DNA of 64,000 bases from Acidimicrobiales bacterium. Its GTDB lineage: Bacteria; Actinomycetota; Acidimicrobiia; Acidimicrobiales; Iamiaceae. A program made the position numbers and the translations under genes. The notes beneath the pieces are model-generated. The model made no database searches and had not been told where the DNA came from. It saw nothing but the letters and a program-made list of their open reading frames with translations. Location of the stretch: NCBI GenBank assembly GCA_035547835.1, contig DASZTW010000002.1, positions 1 through 64,000 on the forward strand, written 5' to 3'. Positions 7,855-15,503 of the stretch are shown here, one piece after another (the stretch's first letter is position 1; each line of letters begins with the position of its first letter).

Positions 7855-8747
7855 CCCGCCGCAGGCATCCCGATCCCGGCGACGACGACGGCGACTCGAC
7901 CCCGGTGCCGCCCACGCTGGTGGTGGGCGTCGCGGCGGCCATCAGCCCGCTGGTCCGCCGCATCTTGGCCCCGAATCCCGGCATCATGACCGGTCCCGGC
8001 ACGAACACGTACCTCGTGGGCGTCGACGAGATCGTGGTCATCGACCCGGGTCCCGACGAAGCCAGCCACCTCGATGCGATCGCCGCGTGCGGGGGCGACC
8101 GGATCCGTTGGATCGTCTGCACCCACACCCACCCAGACCACTCGCCTGGCGCGGCGGGGCTCAAAGCGCGGACCGGCGCCGAGGTCCTGGCCTTCGCCGA
8201 CCGCGACGGCCTGGAGTGCGATCGCCACCTCGCCGGCGGCGACTCGATCGAGGCCACCGAGTTCCGCCTCACTGCGGTGCACACACCCGGCCACGCGTCG
8301 AACCACTTGTGCTTCCTGCTCGAAGAGGAGCGCCTGCTGTTCTCGGGGGACCACGTGATGCAGGGCTCGACCGTGGTCATCAACCCACCCGATGGCGACA
8401 TGGCGCAGTACCTCGACTCGCTCGAGCAGTTGCTGGGCTTGCGCCACGCCATGAAGGCCATCGCTCCCGCGCACGGCCACGTGATCGACCAACCGCACGA
8501 TCTCGTGCGCGCGTACCTCGAACACCGCCGCGACCGCGAGGCGCAGGTGCTCGCCGAGCTGGGCCCCGAACCGGTGCTGGTGCCCTCGATCGTGGAACGG
8601 ATCTACACCGAGGTGGCGCCGGAGCTGCACCCCGTCGCGGCCCGATCGGTGTGGGCTCACCTGCGGAAACTGCACGCGGACGGCTTGGCGAGCTGCGAAG
8701 ACCCGGACGATGTCGACGCTGGGTGGAGGCTCCGACGCGGGACGTGA
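7851..8747 (+). CDS. MBL-fold metallo-hydrolase (LACTB2-like)
   Basis: This 298-residue protein has the metallo-beta-lactamase metal motif THTHPDHSPGA (His92, His94, Asp96, His97), later ligands in HTPGHASNH, SGDHVM and AHGHVI, and a C-terminal winged-helix-like region (about 235-290) typical of LACTB2/GloB-like proteins. LACTB2 is an endoribonuclease, and other relatives are thioesterases. Its place after a probable CoA-directed Nudix enzyme leaves both options open. The ATG at 7851 overlaps the upstream stop by 4 bases. Confidence 0.88.
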   Translation: MTRRRHPDPGDDDGDSTPVPPTLVVGVAAAISPLVRRILAPNPGIMTGPGTNTYLVGVDEIVVIDPGPDEASHLDAIAACGGDRIRWIVCTHTHPDHSPGAAGLKARTGAEVLAFADRDGLECDRHLAGGDSIEATEFRLTAVHTPGHASNHLCFLLEEERLLFSGDHVMQGSTVVINPPDGDMAQYLDSLEQLLGLRHAMKAIAPAHGHVIDQPHDLVRAYLEHRRDREAQVLAELGPEPVLVPSIVERIYTEVAPELHPVAARSVWAHLRKLHADGLASCEDPDDVDAGWRLRRGT

Positions 8748-8852
8748 CCCGGTCTCTGACGTTCCTTTCCCGTCAGGTGTTCATCACGTAAAGTTTCCCG
8801 TTACCTCACGCCCATCGGCTCCGCCAGCCGCCGCCACCCGAGTCCGACCCAC

Positions 8853-9386
8853 ATGCCGCCTCCCCTTCCCGCCCGAACCCCTGCGCGCCTCCACGATGAG
8901 TCGTTGCGCCCCGACCGGACCGGGCGCGGGGTGCTGACGGCCTTCGGCGTCGTGGTGGCCCTGCTCGTCAGCGTCGTGCCGGCTGTGCTGCTGATCGTGC
9001 TCGGCCAGTGGCCGATCGGCGTGGGCGTGATCGCCGTGGCGGTGGTCGTGGGTGTGTGGCGCACCGCTCAGGTCGGCGTGGATGCCGATGACGCCGGGAT
9101 CACCATCCGCCATGCGTGGAGCGTCGAGACCATCCGATGGAAACGGGTCGAGCGGCTGGTCGAGGACCGTCGCGCCTGGCTTCCGGGCGTGATCGTCCCG
9201 ACCCTTCGGCTCCGCGGGGACGGCCAGCTGGTGCCGCTGCTCGGGGCGGTGTGCGCACCGGGCGGCGACACCGTCGAGCGACTGCGCCGCTTGCACGGAC
9301 GCGCGGTGGTCGACTGGCGGACACAGCCGATCACGGCGTCGCCGACCGCCGCCCTCGGCCACCCCGAAGCCCCCGCGATCGGCTGA
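8853..9386 (+). CDS. two-TM membrane protein with bacterial PH-like domain
   Basis: This encodes 177 residues. Two adjacent transmembrane helices (about 26-48 and 50-68) are followed by a cytoplasmic beta-rich domain. RHAWSVETIRWKRVERL and the following strands look like a bacterial PH (bPH-type) domain. Function is unknown. The intergenic region upstream holds a 6-base inverted repeat (CTGACG/CGTCAG near 8756-8776) and an AT-rich patch. The gene converges on mrp with only 9 bases between stops. Confidence 0.75.
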   Translation: MPPPLPARTPARLHDESLRPDRTGRGVLTAFGVVVALLVSVVPAVLLIVLGQWPIGVGVIAVAVVVGVWRTAQVGVDADDAGITIRHAWSVETIRWKRVERLVEDRRAWLPGVIVPTLRLRGDGQLVPLLGAVCAPGGDTVERLRRLHGRAVVDWRTQPITASPTAALGHPEAPAIG

Positions 9387-9395
9387 CGAGCATCG

Positions 9396-10607
9396 TCAGC
9401 GGCTGATCCGCACCGGCGCGGCCACAGCGGTGGTGGCGTCCGCAGCCGGCAGCCGGGCCGAGCATCCCGCCATCTGGCGGGGCGGCACGATCTCGTCGTG
9501 CAGCTGCGCGGCGATGGACCGGAACGCCTGGGCGGCGGGCCCGTCGCCGAGCGCCGACGGCTCGCCGGCATCGCCACCCGCCGCAACGGTCGACTCGAGC
9601 GGGATCGAGCCCAGCAGCGGCGCGCCCGCGTCGTGCGCCAGGGTTGCGCCCCCCCCGGAGCCGAACAGGGGATACGTCTCACCGTGTTCGCACGTGAAGT
9701 CGCTCATGTTCTCGATCACGCCGGCCACGCGCAAGAAGTTCTTGCGCGCCATGTCGACCACCCGGCCCGCCACTTTCTGCGCGGCGACAGCGGGGGTGGT
9801 GACCACGATGACCTCGGCCCGGGGCACGAGCCGAGCCACACCCATCTGCACGTCACCGGTGCCGGGCGGCATGTCGACCAGCAAGTAGTCGAGGTCGTCG
9901 CCCCACGCCACGTCCTGCAAGAAGTGCTGGACGCCGCGGTTGAGCATCAACCCCCGCCACATCAGCGCGGATGACTCGTCCTCGACGAGGAAGCCCATCG
10001 ACACGACGCGCACCACGCCGTCGCCGATGATGCGCTCGTTGGGAAGCATGAGTTTGCGGCCGTCGCGCTCGGTGCCGGCGAGGCGGCCCGAAACGCCGAG
10101 CATGCGGGGCACGGAGAAGCCCCAGATGTCGGCGTCGAGCACGCCCACCTTCAACCCGCGCTCGGCCAGCGCGGCAGCCAAGTTCACCGTGACCGACGAC
10201 TTGCCGACCCCGCCTTTGCCCGAGGCGATCAGGACCACTTGGGTGTTGGGACCGATCGCCGTGTCCTCCGGGCGTTCGGACGCCTTGCGCCGGGCGGTGT
10301 CGAGCGCCGCGCGCTTTTGGTCCGGTGTCATCTCCGTCCACTCGATGCGCACGTCGGTGACGCCCTCGACGGCGGCCAGGCGGGTGCGCACATCGCGCTG
10401 GATCTGGGCACGCAGCGGGCAGCCGGCCGTGGTGAGCGCCACAGTGACCGCGACCGAGCCGTCCGGATCGATGGCGACCGCCGGCACCATCCCGAGGTCG
10501 ACGATGTCGCTGCCGAGCTCAGGGTCGATCACCGCCCGCAGCAGGTCGCGGAGGTGCTCGGGGGTCGGCCGGCCGTCGTGCGCGGCGGCGTCGGTGAGGT
10601 CGGGCAT
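9396..10607 (-). CDS. mrp: Mrp/ApbC-type Fe-S cluster carrier ATPase
   Basis: This 403-residue protein has an N-terminal MIP18/DUF59 domain (about 15-90; AGCPL motif) followed by a MinD/Mrp ATPase domain with ASGKGGVGKSS at about 128-138, VLDADIWG and VDMPPGTGD. Mrp proteins bind and transfer [4Fe-4S] clusters. The usual CxxC pair after NMS is incomplete: NMSDFTCEHGET keeps one Cys. The divergent ErpA-type gene supports an Fe-S role. TACCAT at 10621-10616 ends 8 bases before the ATG, compatible with a leaderless start. Confidence 0.92.
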   Translation of the reverse strand: MPDLTDAAAHDGRPTPEHLRDLLRAVIDPELGSDIVDLGMVPAVAIDPDGSVAVTVALTTAGCPLRAQIQRDVRTRLAAVEGVTDVRIEWTEMTPDQKRAALDTARRKASERPEDTAIGPNTQVVLIASGKGGVGKSSVTVNLAAALAERGLKVGVLDADIWGFSVPRMLGVSGRLAGTERDGRKLMLPNERIIGDGVVRVVSMGFLVEDESSALMWRGLMLNRGVQHFLQDVAWGDDLDYLLVDMPPGTGDVQMGVARLVPRAEVIVVTTPAVAAQKVAGRVVDMARKNFLRVAGVIENMSDFTCEHGETYPLFGSGGGATLAHDAGAPLLGSIPLESTVAAGGDAGEPSALGDGPAAQAFRSIAAQLHDEIVPPRQMAGCSARLPAADATTAVAAPVRISR

Positions 10608-10615
10608 CGTCGCCG

Positions 10616-10621
10616 ATGGTA
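10616..10621 (-). promoter_or_regulatory. -10-like hexamer TACCAT upstream of mrp
   Basis: On the minus strand TACCAT ends 8 bases before the mrp ATG at 10607. No Shine-Dalgarno sequence is seen. Confidence 0.3.
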
Positions 10622-10716
10622 CCGGCGGGGTGCCCGACTCCGGCCGGCGTCGATAACATGAGGGCTGCTGCCATCCGAGCGACGCTCCACCAGCAGGCAT
10701 ATTTCAGGAGGAACCC

Positions 10717-11037
10717 GTGATCGCGCTCACCGACACCGCTGCCGACAAGGTCAAGGAGCTCATCGACGCTGAAGGCGAAGATGGCCTCGCGCTTCGTGTC
10801 GCGGTCCGCCCTGGTGGGTGCGCCGGCTTCAGCTACGAGATGTTCTTCGACTCCGACGTGGCGGGTGACGATGTCACCGCCGACTACCGGGGTGTGAGGG
10901 TCGTGGTCGACGCGTCGAGCGCCATGCTGCTCGAGGGCGCGACGCTCGACTACAAGACAGGCCTGCAGGAGTCGGGGTTCTCCATCGTCAACCCCAACGC
11001 GCAGCGCAGCTGCGGCTGCGGGCAGAGCTTCTCGTAG
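10717..11037 (+). CDS. erpA: A-type iron-sulfur carrier (ErpA/IscA family)
   Basis: This is a 106-residue HesB/IscA-like protein. It contains the three conserved cysteines Cys35 (GGCAGF), Cys99 and Cys101 (SCGCGQSF) that hold a cluster before delivery to target enzymes. Actinobacterial ErpA-type proteins act with the SUF system. The GTG start at 10717 has a strong AGGAGGA (10706-10712). TAACAT at 10654-10659 may be its -10 element. It is divergent from mrp. Confidence 0.94.
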   Translation: MIALTDTAADKVKELIDAEGEDGLALRVAVRPGGCAGFSYEMFFDSDVAGDDVTADYRGVRVVVDASSAMLLEGATLDYKTGLQESGFSIVNPNAQRSCGCGQSFS

Positions 11038-11082
11038 CTCGACCCGAAACCCATCGTTCGGCGGCGCGGGCGCGGCGCCTGA

Positions 11083-12045
11083 TCAACCCGCCAGCGAGTT
11101 CAGCGCCGCCGCAGCTTCGGTCTGGTCGAAGACGTTGTCGAGCCGGCCCTTGATCGTGCCGTCGGCGTTCACCAGCACGAGCGTCGGCTCGAACTCGAGC
11201 TTCATGGCCGCGATGAGCGGCGTGAGGTTGCCGGGGGCGCTGATGTTCTTCGAGGCGATGGCGCCGCTCTTGTAAACCTCGTTGTGGATGAGGGTGATCC
11301 GCTCACCGAAGGCCGCTTTCTGGCTCACCAGCACATCGAGCACGGGCCCGCAGATCGCCGTCTGGCAGTAAGCCGGCGTGGCGATGAGCACGGCCACCGG
11401 TTTGGCGGCCTTCAGCGCCGCGTCGAGGCTCACCGTGTGGAACGGGCACTGCGGGCTCGCCGTGCAGATCGGGTCGACACCTTGGTGATCGGCCACCGTC
11501 GGAGTCGGGATCGACGGCATCGCGGCGCCCGCGCCGAGCGCGGTGATCTTCGACTTGTCGAACACTTGGAACGCGGCGGTGAGCGGCTTGCCCTTGATCG
11601 ACGTCTTGGCCGTGTAGTCACCGGTGGCCGGCGGATCGAACACCAGCGGGTAGTAACCCTTCTGGAGACCTTTGTCGTGCAGGGCGACCGTGATCGGTGA
11701 CCCGACCGGCCTGTCCTTGCCGTCGACCACCACGAACTCGAGCGACGCCGGTCCGGTGTCGAGGAACGCCCCTTCGCCGTTGGCGAGCGCGAAAGCGAGT
11801 CGTTGCGGCGCGCCGGGATACACGTAGGGCCCGTCCGAGAAGATCTGCAGCAGGACGTAGTCGTCCTGGCTGTTGCCGTTGGCGCTGTCGGACGACAGCG
11901 ACAGGAGCCCGGTGGTGCTCGTCGACGAGGCGGACTTGCCCGACGAGCAGCCGGCGAGCACCGCTGCGCCCGCCATGCCGAGCGCGCCGCTCAGCAACGT
12001 CCTGCGGCTCAAGGCCCGGGGAATGCGCTCGTATCGGGGGGACAC
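11083..12045 (-). CDS. Tat-exported lipoprotein with thioredoxin-like domain
   Basis: This 320-residue exported protein begins with a twin-Arg motif SRRTLL (about 13-18), a hydrophobic core and the lipobox LAGC (Cys33), so it is probably a Tat-dependent lipoprotein. A Ser/Thr linker and a beta-sandwich-like region (about 60-170) precede a thioredoxin-fold domain in which AYCQTAIC has CxxxxC spacing rather than CxxC, reminiscent of Sco1/peroxiredoxin-like proteins. A redox or metal-delivery role at the outer membrane face is possible but not shown. The GTG at 12045 is used. Confidence 0.75.
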   Translation of the reverse strand: MSPRYERIPRALSRRTLLSGALGMAGAAVLAGCSSGKSASSTSTTGLLSLSSDSANGNSQDDYVLLQIFSDGPYVYPGAPQRLAFALANGEGAFLDTGPASLEFVVVDGKDRPVGSPITVALHDKGLQKGYYPLVFDPPATGDYTAKTSIKGKPLTAAFQVFDKSKITALGAGAAMPSIPTPTVADHQGVDPICTASPQCPFHTVSLDAALKAAKPVAVLIATPAYCQTAICGPVLDVLVSQKAAFGERITLIHNEVYKSGAIASKNISAPGNLTPLIAAMKLEFEPTLVLVNADGTIKGRLDNVFDQTEAAAALNSLAG

Positions 12046-12070
12046 AGGGGTGAACCTAACCTCCGTGTTG

Positions 12071-13654
12071 ATGCCTGCTCGCGCGCCCGACGCCGACCCT
12101 GCCACCCCTCCCGTCACGTTCCGGCTCGACGGCCGCGAGGTGACGGTGCCGGCCGGCGGCTCGCTGCTCGACGCGCTGCGGGACCGCCTCGGCGTTCGCA
12201 GCCCGAAGGACGGATGCAGTCCCCAAGGCCAGTGCGGGTGCTGCACCGTGCTGGTGGACGGCCAGCCGAGAGTGTCGTGCGTGACCCCGGTCAAGCGGGT
12301 CGCGTCGCGCTCGGTGCAGACCGTCGACGGCCTCGATCCCACCGTGCGCGACGGATGGGCGGCGGCGCTGTCCGCGACCGGCGGGTCGCAGTGCGGTTTC
12401 TGCACGCCAGGGATCATCTGCAGGTTGGAGGGATTGCACGCCAAGGGTGGCGCGCTCGACGAGCGGCCGGCGCTCGACCGGGCGCTGGCCGCCCACTTGT
12501 GCCGGTGCACCGGCTGGCAGACGATCCGCGAGGCGGCAGCGCTGGTGGGCGCGGCGGGTGGCGCGGCAGCGGTCGAGGCAGACGACGGCCGTGACCGGGA
12601 CGCAGCGGCCGCCCGCGCTGCGATCGAGGGCCGCAACCCGCAAGCGGTTGGAGCAGCGGTGGCCCTGGGGCGGGGTGGCTTCGCCGATGACCTCGCGCCC
12701 GAGGGTGCGCTCGTGGCCGTGCCCGACGGCGCGGGTGGCTGGGCGGTGGGTGACACGCCCGCGGAGGCCCGCGCGGCCGCGGGCAAAGTGCAGGGGCGTC
12801 GCTCGACCATCGAGGTCGGGTACCCGATCGACGTGCCGGACGGCGATTGGGCCTTCACCTTGCAGACCACGTGGGTCGAGCCGGCGTACCTCGAGACCGA
12901 CGCCGCGTGGTGTGCCCCAGGTGGCGAGCCCGCGTCGCCGCTCGGCAACGGCGGCGCGTTCGGCGGCAAGGTCCACTCCCCGGTGTCGGCCGCGGCTCGG
13001 GAGCTGGCCGACCGTCACGGCCGGCCGGTGCGGGTGCTGTGGTCCCGCGAGGACGCGGTCCGCGGCGGGCCCAAGCGGCCGCCGATCGGCGGGGGCATCG
13101 GAGCCGACGGTTCGGGCGTCGTCCGCGTGGCCCGCACACCGGGCGTCGCCGCCGCCATCGCCGCCGTCGCGCCCGAACTGCGGGTCGAGGAAGTCGACGT
13201 CGTCGGTCCGCCCACATCGGTCGATCTGCGGGCCGCGGGTTGGGCGGAGGCGCTGGTGCTGCGCTCTGCCGTCACCGGCGCCGGGCCGGTCCGCTCACCG
13301 GAGGGCGCGGAAGCGATCGCCGAGATCGCGGCCGATGGCGCGGTGCGGGTGCGCGTGTCGTGCGGCGATCCGCTCGATGCGGTGGTGTTGCGGTCGTACT
13401 GCATCGGTGCCACCCACATGGCGCTGGGGTGGGTGCGGTCCGAGTCGTTGCGCGTCGACGAAACCGGCGAGGTGCACGACTTGACCATCCGGTCCTTCGG
13501 TGTGTTGCGGGCCGCCGACACGCCCGTCATCGACGTCGAGATCGAACCGTCGGAGGACCCTCCGGTCAACGGGTCCGACGCGGTGTTCGCGGCGGTCGCC
13601 GCTGCCGCGTGGCGGGCGACGGGGTACCCGCCGCGCTGGCCGGTGGCGCCGTGA
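12071..13654 (+). CDS. compact fused [2Fe-2S]/molybdopterin protein of the xanthine dehydrogenase family
   Basis: In this 527-residue protein residues 12-165 form a complete XdhC/CoxS-type iron-sulfur subunit: Cys49, Cys55, Cys58 and Cys70 (plant-type cluster, with one extra residue between the first two) and Cys108, Cys111, Cys144, Cys146 (CGFC...CRC). Residues about 245-525 align piecemeal with the large Mo subunit: WVEPAYLETDA, GNGGAFGGK (about 292-300), HGRPVRVLWSRED and a C-terminal block ending TGYPPRWP. The part is about half the normal length, lacks a full hammerhead domain, and the GE motif carrying the catalytic Glu reads NGSDAVF. It may be a non-catalytic or altered enzyme. GTG 12065 is an alternative start. 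Confidence 0.78.
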   Translation: MPARAPDADPATPPVTFRLDGREVTVPAGGSLLDALRDRLGVRSPKDGCSPQGQCGCCTVLVDGQPRVSCVTPVKRVASRSVQTVDGLDPTVRDGWAAALSATGGSQCGFCTPGIICRLEGLHAKGGALDERPALDRALAAHLCRCTGWQTIREAAALVGAAGGAAAVEADDGRDRDAAAARAAIEGRNPQAVGAAVALGRGGFADDLAPEGALVAVPDGAGGWAVGDTPAEARAAAGKVQGRRSTIEVGYPIDVPDGDWAFTLQTTWVEPAYLETDAAWCAPGGEPASPLGNGGAFGGKVHSPVSAAARELADRHGRPVRVLWSREDAVRGGPKRPPIGGGIGADGSGVVRVARTPGVAAAIAAVAPELRVEEVDVVGPPTSVDLRAAGWAEALVLRSAVTGAGPVRSPEGAEAIAEIAADGAVRVRVSCGDPLDAVVLRSYCIGATHMALGWVRSESLRVDETGEVHDLTIRSFGVLRAADTPVIDVEIEPSEDPPVNGSDAVFAAVAAAAWRATGYPPRWPVAP

Positions 13655-13711
13655 CACCCACCGTTCGAGCTGCGGGGGCGCCGGCGCAGTCGCCGTGGTA
13701 GGACGATCCAC

Positions 13712-14077
13712 ATGAGCGACGCACCCACCAGCAAACCCGTCGGCCCCTACACCCCGGCTGTGCGGGCCGGTGAGTGGTTGATCATCTCGGGCCAGGTCGG
13801 TGCCGTGGAAGGAAAGCTGGTCGCGGGCGGATTTTCTGCCGAGCTGCGCCAGGCGCTCACGAACCTCCGCGGGTTGCTCGAGGCGAACGGCGCCACGATG
13901 GCCGATGTCGCCAAGACCACGGTCTTTCTCACGCACCTCAACGACTACGGCCGCATGAACGACATCTACGTCGAAGCCTTCGGCGACCATCGCCCCGCCC
14001 GCTCCGCGATGGCGGTCGCGGAGTTGCCGCTCGGCGCACTCGTCGAGATCGAGGCGTGGGCCCATCTCGGGTCCTGA
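13712..14077 (+). CDS. ridA: RidA-family enamine/imine deaminase
   Basis: This 121-residue YjgF/YER057c/UK114 protein has the catalytic Arg97 in RPARSAM and the conserved Glu in IEAWA. It would hydrolyse reactive 2-aminoacrylate-type enamines and imines formed by PLP or flavin enzymes. It follows the fused XDH-like gene by 57 bases and may be co-transcribed. TAGGAC at 13699-13704 ends 7 bases before the ATG, a weaker match to the leaderless pattern. Confidence 0.93.
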   Translation: MSDAPTSKPVGPYTPAVRAGEWLIISGQVGAVEGKLVAGGFSAELRQALTNLRGLLEANGATMADVAKTTVFLTHLNDYGRMNDIYVEAFGDHRPARSAMAVAELPLGALVEIEAWAHLGS

Positions 14078-14158
14078 GCAGGGGCGCCCGCGGCGACGGC
14101 CGCACGCGTCGCCGCCCGAAAGCTGGCACGGACCCCCTCGCATTGACAGACTGTCGCC

Positions 14159-14317
14159 GTGCTCGGAGGACTGCTGCTCATCATCGTGCTCGTCGTCGTG
14201 ATCCCGCCCCTCGTCATCATCACCGGCTGCCTCGTGGCCGCCGCGCTCGGCTTCACGCTGAAGGACGATGGCGAGGTGCGCAACGAGGGAAGCGAGCTCC
14301 TCGATCTGAACATCTGA
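14159..14317 (+). CDS. small single-pass membrane protein (52 aa)
   Basis: The GTG at 14159 opens a 52-residue frame. A hydrophobic helix of about 30 residues (LLLIIVLVVVIPPLVII through AAALGF) is followed by an acidic tail KDDGEVRNEGSELLDLNI. The clean helix-plus-charged-tail layout and third-position GC bias argue for a real gene despite its size. The start is uncertain. No family recognised. Confidence 0.5.
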   Translation: MLGGLLLIIVLVVVIPPLVIITGCLVAAALGFTLKDDGEVRNEGSELLDLNI

Positions 14318-14382
14318 CACGGGTTCGGGTCCTCGCGGCCGCCGCTGTCCGACCACCGTCCGCGCCCACCAGCCGTCACGAC

Positions 14383-14388
14383 TAGGGT
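14383..14388 (+). promoter_or_regulatory. possible -10 element of the cold-shock gene
   Basis: TAGGGT at 14383-14388 would give a leader of about 60 bases before the csp ATG, typical of cold-shock genes whose leaders respond to temperature. No good -35 is seen. Confidence 0.25.
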
Positions 14389-14456
14389 GAGCGCTTCGCA
14401 ACTGCACCATCTGTAGGGCTCGTCACAGGGCGTCCCGCAGGAGAAAGGGGAGCCTC

Positions 14457-14657
14457 ATGGCGACCGGTACCGTCAAGTGGTTCAACGACCAGAAGGGCTA
14501 CGGCTTCATCGCCCGCGACGACGGCGCTGACGTCTTCGTGCACTTCTCGGCCATCCAGTCCAACGGGTTCCGCACGCTGGCCGAGGGCCAGCGCGTGGAG
14601 TTCGAGGTGACGCAGGGCCAGAAGGGCGACCAGGCCAGCCAGGTCCGGGTCATCTGA
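14457..14657 (+). CDS. cspA: CspA-family cold-shock protein
   Basis: This 66-residue OB-fold cold-shock domain has RNP1 KGYGFIAR and RNP2 VFVHFSAI. It acts as an RNA chaperone, opening structured mRNA and often serving constitutive roles in actinobacteria. AAGGGGAG precedes the ATG at good spacing. A clear intrinsic terminator follows at 14677, so it is monocistronic. Confidence 0.97.
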   Translation: MATGTVKWFNDQKGYGFIARDDGADVFVHFSAIQSNGFRTLAEGQRVEFEVTQGQKGDQASQVRVI

Positions 14658-14676
14658 ACCAACCGAATCAAGACGG

Positions 14677-14710
14677 AAGGGCCGCCTGCGGGCGGTCCTT
14701 CTTCGTTTTC
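14677..14710 (+). terminator. intrinsic terminator of cspA
   Basis: AAGGGCCGCC (14677-14686) pairs with GGCGGTCCTT (14691-14700) around TGCG, a 10-bp stem with one G-T pair. It is followed by the T-rich CTTCGTTTTC. Confidence 0.85.
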
Positions 14711-14798
14711 CGACCACGTCACTCCCGCCGATCTCGTTCGGGGCACCTGACGGCGCCCCAGGGGGCGCGCTCCGATGTGGCCGAAACGGCGGAGTTGG

Positions 14799-15485
14799 TC
14801 AGGCGGACGACGACCAGCGCGACTGACCGAACCGGTAGCCCACGCTGCGCACCGTCTGGATCAAGCCGGCGTGCTCCTCGCCGAGCTTGGCTCGCAGCCG
14901 CCGCACATGGACATCGACCGTGCGGGCGCCCCCGTAGTACTCGTAGCCCCAGACCCGGCTGAGGAGCTGCTCGCGCGAGAACACCCGGCCCGGGTGTTGC
15001 GCCAGGAACTTCAACAGCTCGTACTCCATGTACGTGAGGTCGATCGGGCGGTCGTCGATCGCCGCCTGATACGTCTCGAGGTTCAGCACCAGCGCGCCGT
15101 AGGCCACCAGCTCCGCGGTCTCGGTGCCGCCCGTGCGCCACAGCAGGTGGCGCAACCGGGCCTCGAGCTCGCGGGGGTGGAACGGGTCGAGGCAGAACTC
15201 GTCGTACAACTCGTCGCGGAGCTGCAACTCGTCGAGGTGCGCGCCCGACACCAGCAGCAGCAGCGGGGCGACGGGGTTGTCGTGGCGCCGCAGCGCGCGG
15301 CACAGGCCGAACGCCGACTCGACCTCGTCGCCCACGACCACGACCGCGCCCGCCCAGCCCTCGTCGGGCTCGTTGCTGCGCGCTTCCGCCTCGTCGCTCA
15401 CGGCCTTCCAGGCAAAGCCCGCCAGGTCGAGGGCTTTGGCCAGCTCGGGCGGCGGCGGGTCAGGGTGGATGAGGAGCGGTTCCAT
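14799..15485 (-). CDS. glnR: GlnR-like OmpR-family atypical response regulator
   Basis: This 228-residue protein has a degenerate receiver (1-120) and an OmpR/PhoB winged-helix DNA-binding domain (about 128-222; DLTYMEYELLKFLAQ and RTVDVHVRRLRAKL). In the receiver the position of the phospho-Asp is hydrophobic (VVVVGDE), as expected for the phosphorylation-independent GlnR group that controls nitrogen genes in actinobacteria. It lies 18 bases after a glutamine synthetase gene on the same strand and next to two more, which supports this identification. Confidence 0.82.
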   Translation of the reverse strand: MEPLLIHPDPPPPELAKALDLAGFAWKAVSDEAEARSNEPDEGWAGAVVVVGDEVESAFGLCRALRRHDNPVAPLLLLVSGAHLDELQLRDELYDEFCLDPFHPRELEARLRHLLWRTGGTETAELVAYGALVLNLETYQAAIDDRPIDLTYMEYELLKFLAQHPGRVFSREQLLSRVWGYEYYGGARTVDVHVRRLRAKLGEEHAGLIQTVRSVGYRFGQSRWSSSA

Positions 15486-15503
15486 GGCGTCGGGCGGGTC
15501 GGT

